From: Pseudoduganella flava
GTDB taxonomy: Bacteria; Pseudomonadota; Gammaproteobacteria; Burkholderiales; Burkholderiaceae_D
DNA: 64,000 nucleotides
Assembly: GCF_007830495.1 (NCBI RefSeq)
Contig: NZ_VLKW01000001.1
Location: forward strand, 558,001 to 622,000
Reading direction: 5' to 3'
Shown: one piece after another, positions 43,740-51,381 of the stretch
Layout: each line of letters starts with the position of its first letter
Numbering within the stretch: the first letter of the stretch is position 1
Translations under genes and position numbers: made by a program
The notes under the pieces: generated by a model
What the model was told of the DNA's origin: nothing
Databases searched by the model: none
The model's input: only the letters and a program-made list of their open reading frames with translations

Positions 43740-44012
43740 ATGACAAACCAACCCAACACCGCAACCGCGCTGCTCGTGATGCACGACGGCCGCATCCTCG
43801 ACCAGGGCCCGTTCACGATGAAGGACGACACGATCGCATCGGCCAACGGCATCCACCCGAAACACGTCCTGCCGCACGGCTGGAGCATCGTCGATGTGGC
43901 CGATATGCCAGCGGACTTCGCCTTCGGCCGCTACCTGTGGCAGGACGGCGCGCTGCGGGCGCTGCCGGACGAGCCGCCCGCCGAGGCCACACCACCGGAG
44001 GCCGCGCAATGA
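43740..44012 (+). CDS. small phage tail-associated protein
   Basis: 90 aa between fibre and NlpC/P60-like genes. LLVMHDGRILDQGPFTMKDD and YLWQDGALRALPDEPP; acidic Pro-rich end. RBS AAAGGA. Similar short proteins follow fibre genes in tail cassettes and may be fibre chaperones or caps, but none is recognised here. Stop overlaps the next start (ATGA). Confidence 0.6.
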   Translation: MTNQPNTATALLVMHDGRILDQGPFTMKDDTIASANGIHPKHVLPHGWSIVDVADMPADFAFGRYLWQDGALRALPDEPPAEATPPEAAQ

Positions 44013-44452
44013 AAGCCGCCTTCTACACCGGCACCCGCCCCGGCAAGGCGGGCCTGTACAACCGCCTGGTGCGCTGGTGGACCACCAGCCCCTACTCGCA
44101 CGTGGAACTCGTGTTCAGCGACGGCATCGCGGCATCGTCGTCGTATGCCGATGGGGGCGTGCGCTTCAAGGTCATCGACTTCGAGCCGCAATCGTGGGAC
44201 TTCATCGAGTTGCCGTTGCACCTGGAGGCGGATGCGCGGGGGTGGTTCGCCGCCCATGCGGGCGCCGACTACGACCTGCGCGGCAACCTGCACTTCATGG
44301 TGGAGCCGCTTTCCGACCGCAAGGACGCCTGGTTCTGCAGCGAAGCGGTGGCGGCCGCGCTGGGGTTCCGCGAACCCTGGCGTTACGATCCCGGCGTGCT
44401 CGCATCGACGTTGCGCAGCCTGCCGAGGAACCCACTTCCCGCGGCAGCTTGA
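44009..44452 (+). CDS. NlpC/P60-like (YiiX/C40 type) cysteine peptidase of the tail cassette
   Basis: 147 aa. His in TSPYSHVELVFSDG and Cys in DAWFCSEAVAAALGF give the circularly permuted NlpC/P60 order (His first, Cys later), as in YiiX/LRAT-type amidases. In tail gene sets such enzymes sit at the tail tip or help cross peptidoglycan. Starts inside the preceding stop (ATGA). Confidence 0.75.
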   Translation: MKAAFYTGTRPGKAGLYNRLVRWWTTSPYSHVELVFSDGIAASSSYADGGVRFKVIDFEPQSWDFIELPLHLEADARGWFAAHAGADYDLRGNLHFMVEPLSDRKDAWFCSEAVAAALGFREPWRYDPGVLASTLRSLPRNPLPAAA

Positions 44453-44466
44453 CGATGAAGGCAGAT

Positions 44467-44895
44467 ATGGCTATCGGAACGGGCGTCGCCAGCGGCGTAC
44501 TCATTAAAATCATCGGCGCGCCCCTGCTGGCCGGGGCCGCCGCCAGCGCGCTGACCTTCCTCTTCATGTGGCCCAGGTCGCGCCGCGAAGCCTACGTGCG
44601 GCTGACCTGCGCGATCGCCATGTCCGGGATACTCGGTCCCTTCCTCGTCGTCATGCTGCACAGCTGGTGGCCGGCGCTGTTCGCGTCGGCCGGCTATGTC
44701 GTCGCCATGTTCGGCGTCGACCCGTCGATGGGCATCCTGTATGTCGCGGCGCCGCTGATGGTGCTGGCGGGCTTGCCCGCCTGGTGGCTGCTCGGCGGCC
44801 TGGTGCGCTGGCTGGACAAGCGCAAGGACAAGGATCTCGCCGAGATCGCGCACGACGCGGCCGAGATGGTGAAGGACATGCGGGGCACGCTGTGA
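44467..44895 (+). CDS. putative holin
   Basis: 142 aa from ATG 44467, chosen for the AAGG site 5 nt ahead; ATG 44455 is also possible. Three hydrophobic segments (IKIIGAPLLAGAAASALTFL, ILGPFLVVMLHSWWPALFAS, ILYVAAPLMVLAGLPAWWLL) and a charged C-terminal tail (DKRKDKDLAEIAHDAAEMVK) are the layout of three-helix holins. It overlaps the endolysin gene by 4 nt (GTGA), the usual holin-endolysin pairing, and should release the enzyme to the periplasm. Confidence 0.78.
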   Translation: MAIGTGVASGVLIKIIGAPLLAGAAASALTFLFMWPRSRREAYVRLTCAIAMSGILGPFLVVMLHSWWPALFASAGYVVAMFGVDPSMGILYVAAPLMVLAGLPAWWLLGGLVRWLDKRKDKDLAEIAHDAAEMVKDMRGTL

Positions 44896-45587
44896 CGCCC
44901 GCGCAGCTGATGGCCGTGATGCCCGCCGCCGGTGCGCAGGCGCGGCTGTTCGCGCCGCTGCTGGCAAGCGCGATGGCGCGCTACGGCATCGATACGGTGC
45001 TGCGGCGCGCGGCATTCCTCGCCACCGTCGCGCATGAATCGTCGCAGTTGTCGCGCTTCGACGAAAACCTGAACTACGGTGCGGCGGCGTTGACGCGCAC
45101 GTGGCCGCGGCGGTTTCCGCCCGCCGTGGCCCGCACGTATGCGCGGCAGCCGGAGCGCATCGCCAACCGGGCGTACGCGCTGCGCGAAGGGAATGGCGAC
45201 GAAGCGAGCGGCGACGGCTGGCGCTACCGCGGCGCCGGTGCGATCCAGCTCACGTTCGCCAACAACCACGCCGCGTGCGCGCGGCATGTGGGCATCGGCC
45301 TCGATGCCGTCGGTGCGTGGCTGCGCACGCCGGAAGGGGCATGCCGCTCGGCCGGCTGGTATTGGGCGATGCGCGGCTTGAATGCGCTGGCGGATGCAGG
45401 CGATTTCGACGGCGTCTGCGACGTCGTCAACCTGGGCCGCAAGACGCCGGCCGTGGGGGACGCCGCCGGGTGGCCCGAGCGGCGTGGGCTATACCTGCGG
45501 GCGCTCGCCGTGTTGGGCGAGGCGCGGGTGGTCAGCGCGCCCGCCCCAGCACCTGCGTCCAGTACAGCGTTCCCCGCTGCGGATTGA
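44892..45587 (+). CDS. GH19 endolysin (chitinase-like lysozyme)
   Basis: 231 aa. GH19 fold: catalytic Glu in LATVAHESSQLSRFDENLNY, then GDGWRYRGAGAIQLTFANNH and AGWYWAMRGLNALADAGDF. It cleaves peptidoglycan glycan strands to lyse the producer. Start GTG 44892 lies in the holin stop. No signal peptide, so it depends on the holin. The last 56 nt, encoding a low-complexity APAPAPASS tail, overlap the 3' end of the convergent CAP gene, as if the original end of one gene was lost when the block inserted. Confidence 0.9.
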   Translation: MTPAQLMAVMPAAGAQARLFAPLLASAMARYGIDTVLRRAAFLATVAHESSQLSRFDENLNYGAAALTRTWPRRFPPAVARTYARQPERIANRAYALREGNGDEASGDGWRYRGAGAIQLTFANNHAACARHVGIGLDAVGAWLRTPEGACRSAGWYWAMRGLNALADAGDFDGVCDVVNLGRKTPAVGDAAGWPERRGLYLRALAVLGEARVVSAPAPAPASSTAFPAAD

Positions 45588-46386
45588 CGGCATAGCCGAT
45601 GCCCATCTCGGCGAACGCCGCGTTCATGATGTTGGCGCAGTGGCCCGGGCTGTCGAGCCAGCCGTCCACGGCCTCCTGCGCGGTGCGCTGGCCGGACGCG
45701 ATGTTCTCGCCGATCACGCGCCACGCGTAGCCGGCCTTGCGGGCGCGATCGCCGACGACGCTGCCGTTCTTCTCCACGTGGCTGAAGTAGCGCAGGCGCG
45801 CCATGTCCTCGCTGTGCGCCAGCGCGGCCGTATCCAGCGCGGGGTTACGCTGTAGCGGCGGTGCGGCGGCGAATTGCTGGTCGCCGCAACGGCGTGGCAC
45901 GGCGCGCGCCGCGTTGACGGCGGCCAGCGTTTCGGCACCCAGCGTGGCGGCATCGGGCAGATGCCGGGGCGGCTCGGGCCGCGCCAGCACGACGTGCCAG
46001 CCGTCGGCCACGCGGATCGCGCCGGCGGCGGTAATGTCGGTGCTCAGCAGCCGCATGCAGTATTTTTCGCGCAGCGTGCGCATCGCTTCTTCCGGCTCGG
46101 CGGCGCCCGAGACGAACAGCGCTTCCGCGTGTTCCACCGGGTAGCCGGCCCGCTCCAGCGCCGGTTCGAGGAACGTGCCCGTGCCGATGCGCAGTTGCGA
46201 TAGCGCGGATGCCGCATCGAGCGGCGCGACGGGGGCGGCGGGCTGGCCCGCGCAACTGCCCGGCGCCGCGCGGTAGGCGTTGATCAGCGCGACGAGATCG
46301 GTGGATGCCGGCTGCGCGGACGCGGGCAGCGCGCCGGCGCCAAGCATCGCCGCGGCGGCGATACGGAAGCGAGGAAAGCGGAACAT
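45532..46386 (-). CDS. secreted CAP (SCP/PR-1) domain protein
   Basis: 284 aa from ATG 46386, with a signal peptide (~1-24, ALPASAQPAS). The C-terminal half (~155-283) is a complete CAP domain: LAHSEDMARLRYFSHVEKNG, IGENIASGQRTAQEAVDGW, SPGHCANIMN and WTQVLGR. The N-terminal half (LINAYRAAPGSCAGQPAAPV, ALERAGYPVEHAEALFVSG) looks like a second, degenerate copy. Role unknown; CAP proteins are extracellular and may bind lipids or act on envelope. It converges on and overlaps the endolysin gene. Confidence 0.82.
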   Translation of the reverse strand: MFRFPRFRIAAAAMLGAGALPASAQPASTDLVALINAYRAAPGSCAGQPAAPVAPLDAASALSQLRIGTGTFLEPALERAGYPVEHAEALFVSGAAEPEEAMRTLREKYCMRLLSTDITAAGAIRVADGWHVVLARPEPPRHLPDAATLGAETLAAVNAARAVPRRCGDQQFAAAPPLQRNPALDTAALAHSEDMARLRYFSHVEKNGSVVGDRARKAGYAWRVIGENIASGQRTAQEAVDGWLDSPGHCANIMNAAFAEMGIGYAVNPQRGTLYWTQVLGRAR

Positions 46387-46488
46387 CGGTATGGGCGTGG
46401 TCGGAAGGGCAAGGAGCAGCCTTGCCGGGCAAGGGCTCGATGGTGCTCCAGATGGGGCCAGTGCGCAAGCTTCCAAGTCCCGCCGCAA

Positions 46489-46989
46489 GTGGTAAGCTTG
46501 CAGCCTTACCGTGCCTTCAAGACAACTTTGCAAACCGCGCTTACCTCATCGACAGTTTCGGTCCGCCACGGCAGTGGTCTATCGCTCGCGCTGTGCGCCG
46601 CCTACACACCGGCCAATTCGCCATGGGGCGTGCGCGCCTGGCGCTACCACGTGCTGGCCGGCGGCACGCGGGTCGGCACGATCAGCCTGCGCGACGGCCA
46701 TACCCGCGTGTTCACCCACCTGGTCGGGCACATCGGCTTCGCCATCGACGCCGAGCACCGGGGCCACGGCTATGCGGGCCAGGCCGTGCTGGCGCTGCTG
46801 CCGGAAGCGCGCCGTCTGGTGGACATCGTGTGGATCACGACCACGCCGGACAACACGGCATGCCGCCGCGCGCTCGAGCGGATCGGCTGCGTGCTGGTGG
46901 AAGCGGTGGATATTCCTTCCTATTACGTCACGTACGCGCAGGGCGAGCGCACCAAGCTGCGCTACCGGCTGGAGCTGGACGGCTGGTAA
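46489..46989 (+). CDS. GNAT-family N-acetyltransferase
   Basis: 166 aa from GTG 46489 (start uncertain; no ribosome site seen, and the first ~45 residues look atypical). The acetyl-CoA fold is clear: GHIGFAIDAEHRGHGYAGQA holds the R/Q-x-x-G-x-G/A loop, followed by ITTTPDNTACRRALERIGCV. It fits the RimJ/RimL-like group that acetylates amines or protein N-termini. Substrate unknown. Its 3' end runs into the leader hairpin of the RTX protease gene. Confidence 0.8.
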   Translation: MVSLQPYRAFKTTLQTALTSSTVSVRHGSGLSLALCAAYTPANSPWGVRAWRYHVLAGGTRVGTISLRDGHTRVFTHLVGHIGFAIDAEHRGHGYAGQAVLALLPEARRLVDIVWITTTPDNTACRRALERIGCVLVEAVDIPSYYVTYAQGERTKLRYRLELDGW

Positions 46990-46993
46990 ATGC

Positions 46994-47053
46994 ATTTTCC
47001 TGTGGTTAAATTTGAATTATTATTCTGCAAGGAAATAATTCAAACAGGAAAAT
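46994..47053 (+). promoter_or_regulatory. long leader hairpin masking the protease ribosome site
   Basis: ATTTTCCTGT (46994-47003) pairs with ACAGGAAAAT (47044-47053), and TTTGAATTATT (47011-47021) with AATAATTCAAA (47034-47044). Together they form a ~20-bp AU-rich stem with a 7-nt bulge (GGTTAAA) and 12-nt loop. The right arm contains the Shine-Dalgarno AGGAA, 5 nt before ATG 47055. Confidence 0.6.
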
Positions 47054-47054
47054 C

Positions 47055-50000
47055 ATGGCCGCTGCCAACCCCATCTTCAGGCCCGTCACGCTGACGGGCA
47101 ATCCGGACATCGATGCACTGCTCGCTGGCGGCGCGTGGAATTCGGCGACGATCACCTACAGCTTCCCGCAAACGCTCGCCGACACGAGCTACGGCGCCGG
47201 AACCAATACCGAATTCAAGGAGTTGACGACAGCCGAGCGGAACGCGGTGAGCCAGGCATTGCGGCAGTACAGTGATGTCGCCAACGTCCATTTCGCACAG
47301 GCTGCGGCGGGTGCGGGCGACATCAGCGTGTACTGGCTCCAGTCGCAGGACAATCCCACGGCGCGCGTCGTGTCGTTCCCCGGCCAGACGAATGGTGACG
47401 CGGACGGCGACGTGGAACTGGGTTCCGCCATCAGCGCAGGGCTCGGCGACCCCGGCAGCTACTCGGCGTTCACGCTGGTGCACGAGCTGGGCCACGCGCT
47501 GGGCCTGAAACACCCGCACGACCAGGCACCGGTGGACGGTGGCGGGCCACCCGCGACGGACCCGGCACACGATGCGATCGAATACACGATCATGTCCTAC
47601 CACAGCTACCCCGGCAGCGCGTTTGGTCCCTACACGGTGTTCGACGGCAGCTACCCGATCGGCCCGATGATGGACGATATCGCGGCCCTGCAGCATCTGT
47701 ATGGTGCGAACTTTACGACCAACGACGGCGATACCTACTACACGTTCGACCCTTCCGCCGCCGTGATCTTCGCGACGATCTGGGACGGCGGTGGCACCGA
47801 TACGTACAACCTGTCCAATTACACGACCGACCTGAAGATCGACCTCCGCCCGGGAAAGTGGATGGACTTCGGCACGCAGAAGGCGCAGCTGGACGACGAT
47901 GTGTATGCGCCGGCGAACATCGCCAATGCCTACCTGTACGAAGGCGACACCCGTTCGCTGATCGAGAACGCCGTCGGCGGCCTTGGCAACGACACCATCG
48001 TCGGCAACCAGGCCGCCAACCAGCTGGACGGCGGACGCGGTGACGATACGCTGACGGGCGGCGCCGGCGATGACACGTTCGTCTGCGATGTCGCGGGCAA
48101 CGACTGCATCACCGACTTCTCGGTGGGCGACAGGATCCGCACGGCGCACGCGCTGACCGGCACAATCGCGGCGGGCGACGGCGCCGACGTGGCCGCGTAC
48201 TCGGTCGAATACGTGGCCGGCCCGGGCGGCCTGACGAAGCTGTACGTGGACCTGGACGGCACGGCCGGCGCGGAGCTTACCGTGCAGGTCAACGTCGACG
48301 GTGCGCGCCTCGGCTTTTCCGGCGACGCCATCGAATTCGCGCGGCCGCCCGCGCTGGCCTTGCCCGTGCTGGAGGGCGGCAACGGCAGCGGCTATACGGC
48401 CGACAGCACGCCGACCTTGTCCGGAACCGGCGCGCGGCCCGGCGCCACCGTCACGTTGTGGGATGGCGCGCAGTCGGTCGGCACGGCGCACGCCGATGCC
48501 AACGGCGTGTGGCACGTCACCAGCATGGCGCTGGTGGACGGCACGCACCAGCTGACGGTGACGCAGACCGACGGCGACGGCCTGAAGTCGATCGCGAGTG
48601 CCGCGCTGGCGCTGACGGTCGATACCGTGAAGCCGGCCGCCACGCTGGGCGTGCCCATGCTGTCGAGCGACAGCGGCGCCTCGGCCGCCGATCGCGTCAC
48701 CAACGTCGCGGCGCAGACGATCGCGCTGGCGCTCGGCGCGCCGCTGGCCGACGGCGACATCGTCGAGGGCTCGCTCGATGGCGTGCACTGGACCGACCTG
48801 ACGGAGAAGGTGGCCGGCACCACGTTGACGTGGGATGGCGTGACGTTGACGAGCGGGGCGATCCACGTGCGCGTGCGCGACGAGGCGGGGAATGCCGGCG
48901 CGAGCGGCGCGTGGAACTACGTGCTCGACACCGCGGCACCGACCGACATCCGCCTGTCCGGCGGTACGATCTACGTGGGCAGCGCCGCCGGCGTGACGGC
49001 CGGCCGCCTGAGCGCCATCGATCCACGCAGCGGCGACAAGTTCACCTATGAGCTGGTCGACAGCGGCGACGCCCGCAGCGCCGACAACGCCGGCTTCACG
49101 ATCGCCGGCACGGAACTTAAGGCCATTGGCGCGCCCGCCTGGAGCACCGGCACGAAGTCGGTGTACGTGCGCGTCACGGATGCTGCCGGCAATACGTTCG
49201 ACAAGGCGCTGAAGGTCACGGTCGCGAACCCGCCGCGGCCCGCGCCGGAAACGCATACGGAGACCCGCACGGAAATCATCGGCGACGTGGCGGTGCAGCA
49301 CCAGACCACGACCAACGCCGATGGCAGCGTCACGGACATGGTGACCGTGCCGGTGGTGGCCGCAGGCACCATCGGCCTCAACCTGCCGATCGGCGCTGGC
49401 GCGCTGGACTTGCTGGCGCACGTGTCGGCCGGCTTCGGGCTGGTCGCATCGGGGCCGGCCGCGACGCTGTCCGGGGCCGCCGCGTCGAGCGCGCTGACCG
49501 AGTTGCTGACCCAGCACGGCGGCGCCGAGCTTGCGGCTGCCGTCGGCGGTTCCATCGGCACCGGCGGTGCACCGCTGCTGGTGCGCGCCGTCGTGCCGAC
49601 GGTCGCGGGCACGCCGTCCGGCCAGATCGCGCTGTCCGGGGCGGCCGACGCCAGTGACGTCGCCCTCGTCATCGACGGCCGCGCCCTGCCGGCTGGCACG
49701 ACGCTGCAGCTCGATAACGTGGAATTTGCCGCCGTCATCGGCGCGGTCACCTTGGGCGGTGGCGCCGGCAACCAGCACGTGTGGGGCGATGGTGCCAGCC
49801 AGACGATCGTGCTGGGCGAAGGCGACGACGAGCTGCACGGCGGTGGCGGCAACGACGTCGTCGGCAGCGCAGCCGGCAACGACAGGATCTTTGGCGACGC
49901 CGGCGACGACACCGTGTTCGGCGGCGCGGGCAACGACACGATTGACGGCGGCAGCGGCCACGACGTGCTGCAGCTGGCCGGTGCAGGCCGCGCCGATTAC

Positions 50001-50822
50001 ACGCTGCGCGTGGTCGACGGCGCGCTCGTTGTCACGCAGCGTGGCGGTACCGATGGATCGGACACCGTCAGCGGCGTCGAGGCGCTGCGTTTCGGTAGCG
50101 GCGATACGTCGGCGGCCGGCACGGTGGACCGGCTGTACGAGGCGGTGTTCGGCCGTGCCGCCGATACTGCAGGCAAGGAGTTCTGGTTGGGCGCGCACGG
50201 CGCGGGCCACTCGCTGCACGACGTGGCCGCCGCACTGCTCGGCGCTGAGGAGGGCATGGCGGCACAAGGCACGCTGTCGGCCCAGGCGTATGTCGAGGGA
50301 CTGTACAAGAGCGCCCTGGGCCGCACTGCCGGCGGTGCCGAGATCGCGTACTGGGCGGACCGGCTGGGCAGTGGCCAGCTCGATCGGGCGGGCGTGCTGC
50401 TGGCGATCACGGAGTCGGCCGAGAAGCTCGCGCAACCGGCGACGCTCGACTTCAATCACAGCGACGTTGCGGTGATCGCTCGCCTGTACGACATGGCGTT
50501 CGGCCGCAGTGCCGACGAAGCGGGGCTGAACGGCTGGATCGCCGCCAGCGAGAACGGCATGACGGCAACGTCGATCGCGCGGGCATTTGCCGCCAGCCCG
50601 GAAGCGGCGGCGCTGTACGGCGGCACGGACGACGCGGCATTCGTCGCGCGGCTGTACGAAACAGGCCTGGACCGTGCCGCCAGCACGGCCGAGCTGGCGC
50701 GCTGGACGGGCATGCTGGCCGGCGGCACGCTGGACCGGGCAGGCGTGCTGCTGGCGCTGTCCGAGTCGGCCGAACATGTCACGCTGGTCGGCGCCATCGA
50801 TACGTCGGTGCACGCGGTGTAA
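47055..50822 (+). CDS. secreted M10/serralysin-like metalloprotease with RTX, Ig-like and DUF4214 repeats
   Basis: 1255 aa, no N-terminal signal, consistent with type I secretion. The catalytic domain has HELGHALGLKHPH (~142-154, zinc His triad and Glu) and Met-turn YTIMSYHSY (~178). Calcium-binding RTX nonapeptides appear at ~325-345 (GGRGDDTLTGGAGDDTF) and ~930-968. Ig-like bacterial domains fill ~430-720 (SGTGARPGATVTLWDGAQSV). Four ~50-residue DUF4214 repeats lie at ~1024-1250 (LYEAVFGRAADTAGKEFW, LYDMAFGRSADEAGLNGW). T1SS genes are not in the window. Translation is probably controlled by the leader hairpin. Confidence 0.88.
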   Translation: MAAANPIFRPVTLTGNPDIDALLAGGAWNSATITYSFPQTLADTSYGAGTNTEFKELTTAERNAVSQALRQYSDVANVHFAQAAAGAGDISVYWLQSQDNPTARVVSFPGQTNGDADGDVELGSAISAGLGDPGSYSAFTLVHELGHALGLKHPHDQAPVDGGGPPATDPAHDAIEYTIMSYHSYPGSAFGPYTVFDGSYPIGPMMDDIAALQHLYGANFTTNDGDTYYTFDPSAAVIFATIWDGGGTDTYNLSNYTTDLKIDLRPGKWMDFGTQKAQLDDDVYAPANIANAYLYEGDTRSLIENAVGGLGNDTIVGNQAANQLDGGRGDDTLTGGAGDDTFVCDVAGNDCITDFSVGDRIRTAHALTGTIAAGDGADVAAYSVEYVAGPGGLTKLYVDLDGTAGAELTVQVNVDGARLGFSGDAIEFARPPALALPVLEGGNGSGYTADSTPTLSGTGARPGATVTLWDGAQSVGTAHADANGVWHVTSMALVDGTHQLTVTQTDGDGLKSIASAALALTVDTVKPAATLGVPMLSSDSGASAADRVTNVAAQTIALALGAPLADGDIVEGSLDGVHWTDLTEKVAGTTLTWDGVTLTSGAIHVRVRDEAGNAGASGAWNYVLDTAAPTDIRLSGGTIYVGSAAGVTAGRLSAIDPRSGDKFTYELVDSGDARSADNAGFTIAGTELKAIGAPAWSTGTKSVYVRVTDAAGNTFDKALKVTVANPPRPAPETHTETRTEIIGDVAVQHQTTTNADGSVTDMVTVPVVAAGTIGLNLPIGAGALDLLAHVSAGFGLVASGPAATLSGAAASSALTELLTQHGGAELAAAVGGSIGTGGAPLLVRAVVPTVAGTPSGQIALSGAADASDVALVIDGRALPAGTTLQLDNVEFAAVIGAVTLGGGAGNQHVWGDGASQTIVLGEGDDELHGGGGNDVVGSAAGNDRIFGDAGDDTVFGGAGNDTIDGGSGHDVLQLAGAGRADYTLRVVDGALVVTQRGGTDGSDTVSGVEALRFGSGDTSAAGTVDRLYEAVFGRAADTAGKEFWLGAHGAGHSLHDVAAALLGAEEGMAAQGTLSAQAYVEGLYKSALGRTAGGAEIAYWADRLGSGQLDRAGVLLAITESAEKLAQPATLDFNHSDVAVIARLYDMAFGRSADEAGLNGWIAASENGMTATSIARAFAASPEAAALYGGTDDAAFVARLYETGLDRAASTAELARWTGMLAGGTLDRAGVLLALSESAEHVTLVGAIDTSVHAV

Positions 50823-50848
50823 GGAGGGGGGCGATCGGCGGCGGACGA

Positions 50849-50865
50849 TTACCTGGCAGGTAATT
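50849..50865. promoter_or_regulatory. 17-bp perfect palindrome, candidate operator
   Basis: ATTACCTGGCAGGTAAT is a perfect 8+1+8 palindrome 75 nt before the small membrane protein gene. It has no T-run and is unlike a terminator; binding by a dimeric regulator (TetR, MarR or similar) is plausible. Confidence 0.45.
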
Positions 50866-50940
50866 GGCGCAAGTGCGTGCCGGCGCGACACTGGCGGCAC
50901 TGTCACCCAAGTGATGTCACCCCACCTCAAGGAGCCTGCC

Positions 50941-51360
50941 ATGAAAACCGTCCAGCCGTCCCGCCTGCTGAAGTCCGTCTTCCTGTGCGATGCCGCCGCC
51001 AGCGGCGCGATCGCCACCGCCCACCTGCTGCTGCCCGCCGCGCTGCACGAGGCGCTCGGATTGCCGCGTGCGCTGCTGGCGGGCACCGGCATCTTCCTCG
51101 CGCTGTACGTGCTGCTGCTGGTGGCGCTGGCGAACAGCCGCGCCGTGTGGCATGCGCTGGCGCTGTTCGTCGTCGCCGGCCATGTCGGCTGGGCCGCCGC
51201 CAGTGTGGCGCTGCTGATGAGCGGTACGGTCGCCGCTACCGGCCTCGGTACGGCCTACGTGCTGGCGCAGGCACTGGGCGTGCTCGCGTTCGCGGCGCTT
51301 GAATGGCGCGGCCTTGCACAGTCGCCGCTGGCCACGCGCACGCCGGCCGCCCTGGCCTGA
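50941..51360 (+). CDS. small membrane protein, four helices
   Basis: 139 aa with four hydrophobic segments: AAASGAIATAHLLLPAALHE, ALLAGTGIFLALYVLLLVAL, WHALALFVVAGHVGWAAASV and GLGTAYVLAQALGVLAFAAL. Resembles small DoxX-like or SPW-type membrane proteins but is not firmly assigned. RBS AAGGAG. A palindromic site lies upstream; the TonB receptor gene converges on it. Confidence 0.65.
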   Translation: MKTVQPSRLLKSVFLCDAAASGAIATAHLLLPAALHEALGLPRALLAGTGIFLALYVLLLVALANSRAVWHALALFVVAGHVGWAAASVALLMSGTVAATGLGTAYVLAQALGVLAFAALEWRGLAQSPLATRTPAALA

Positions 51361-51381
51361 CAGACGTCCGCGGGGCTGCCG

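Noticed and set aside
30936-45587. Complete temperate prophage
   Set aside because: No integrase, terminase, portal, capsid or replication genes, and no att repeats were recognised at the borders.
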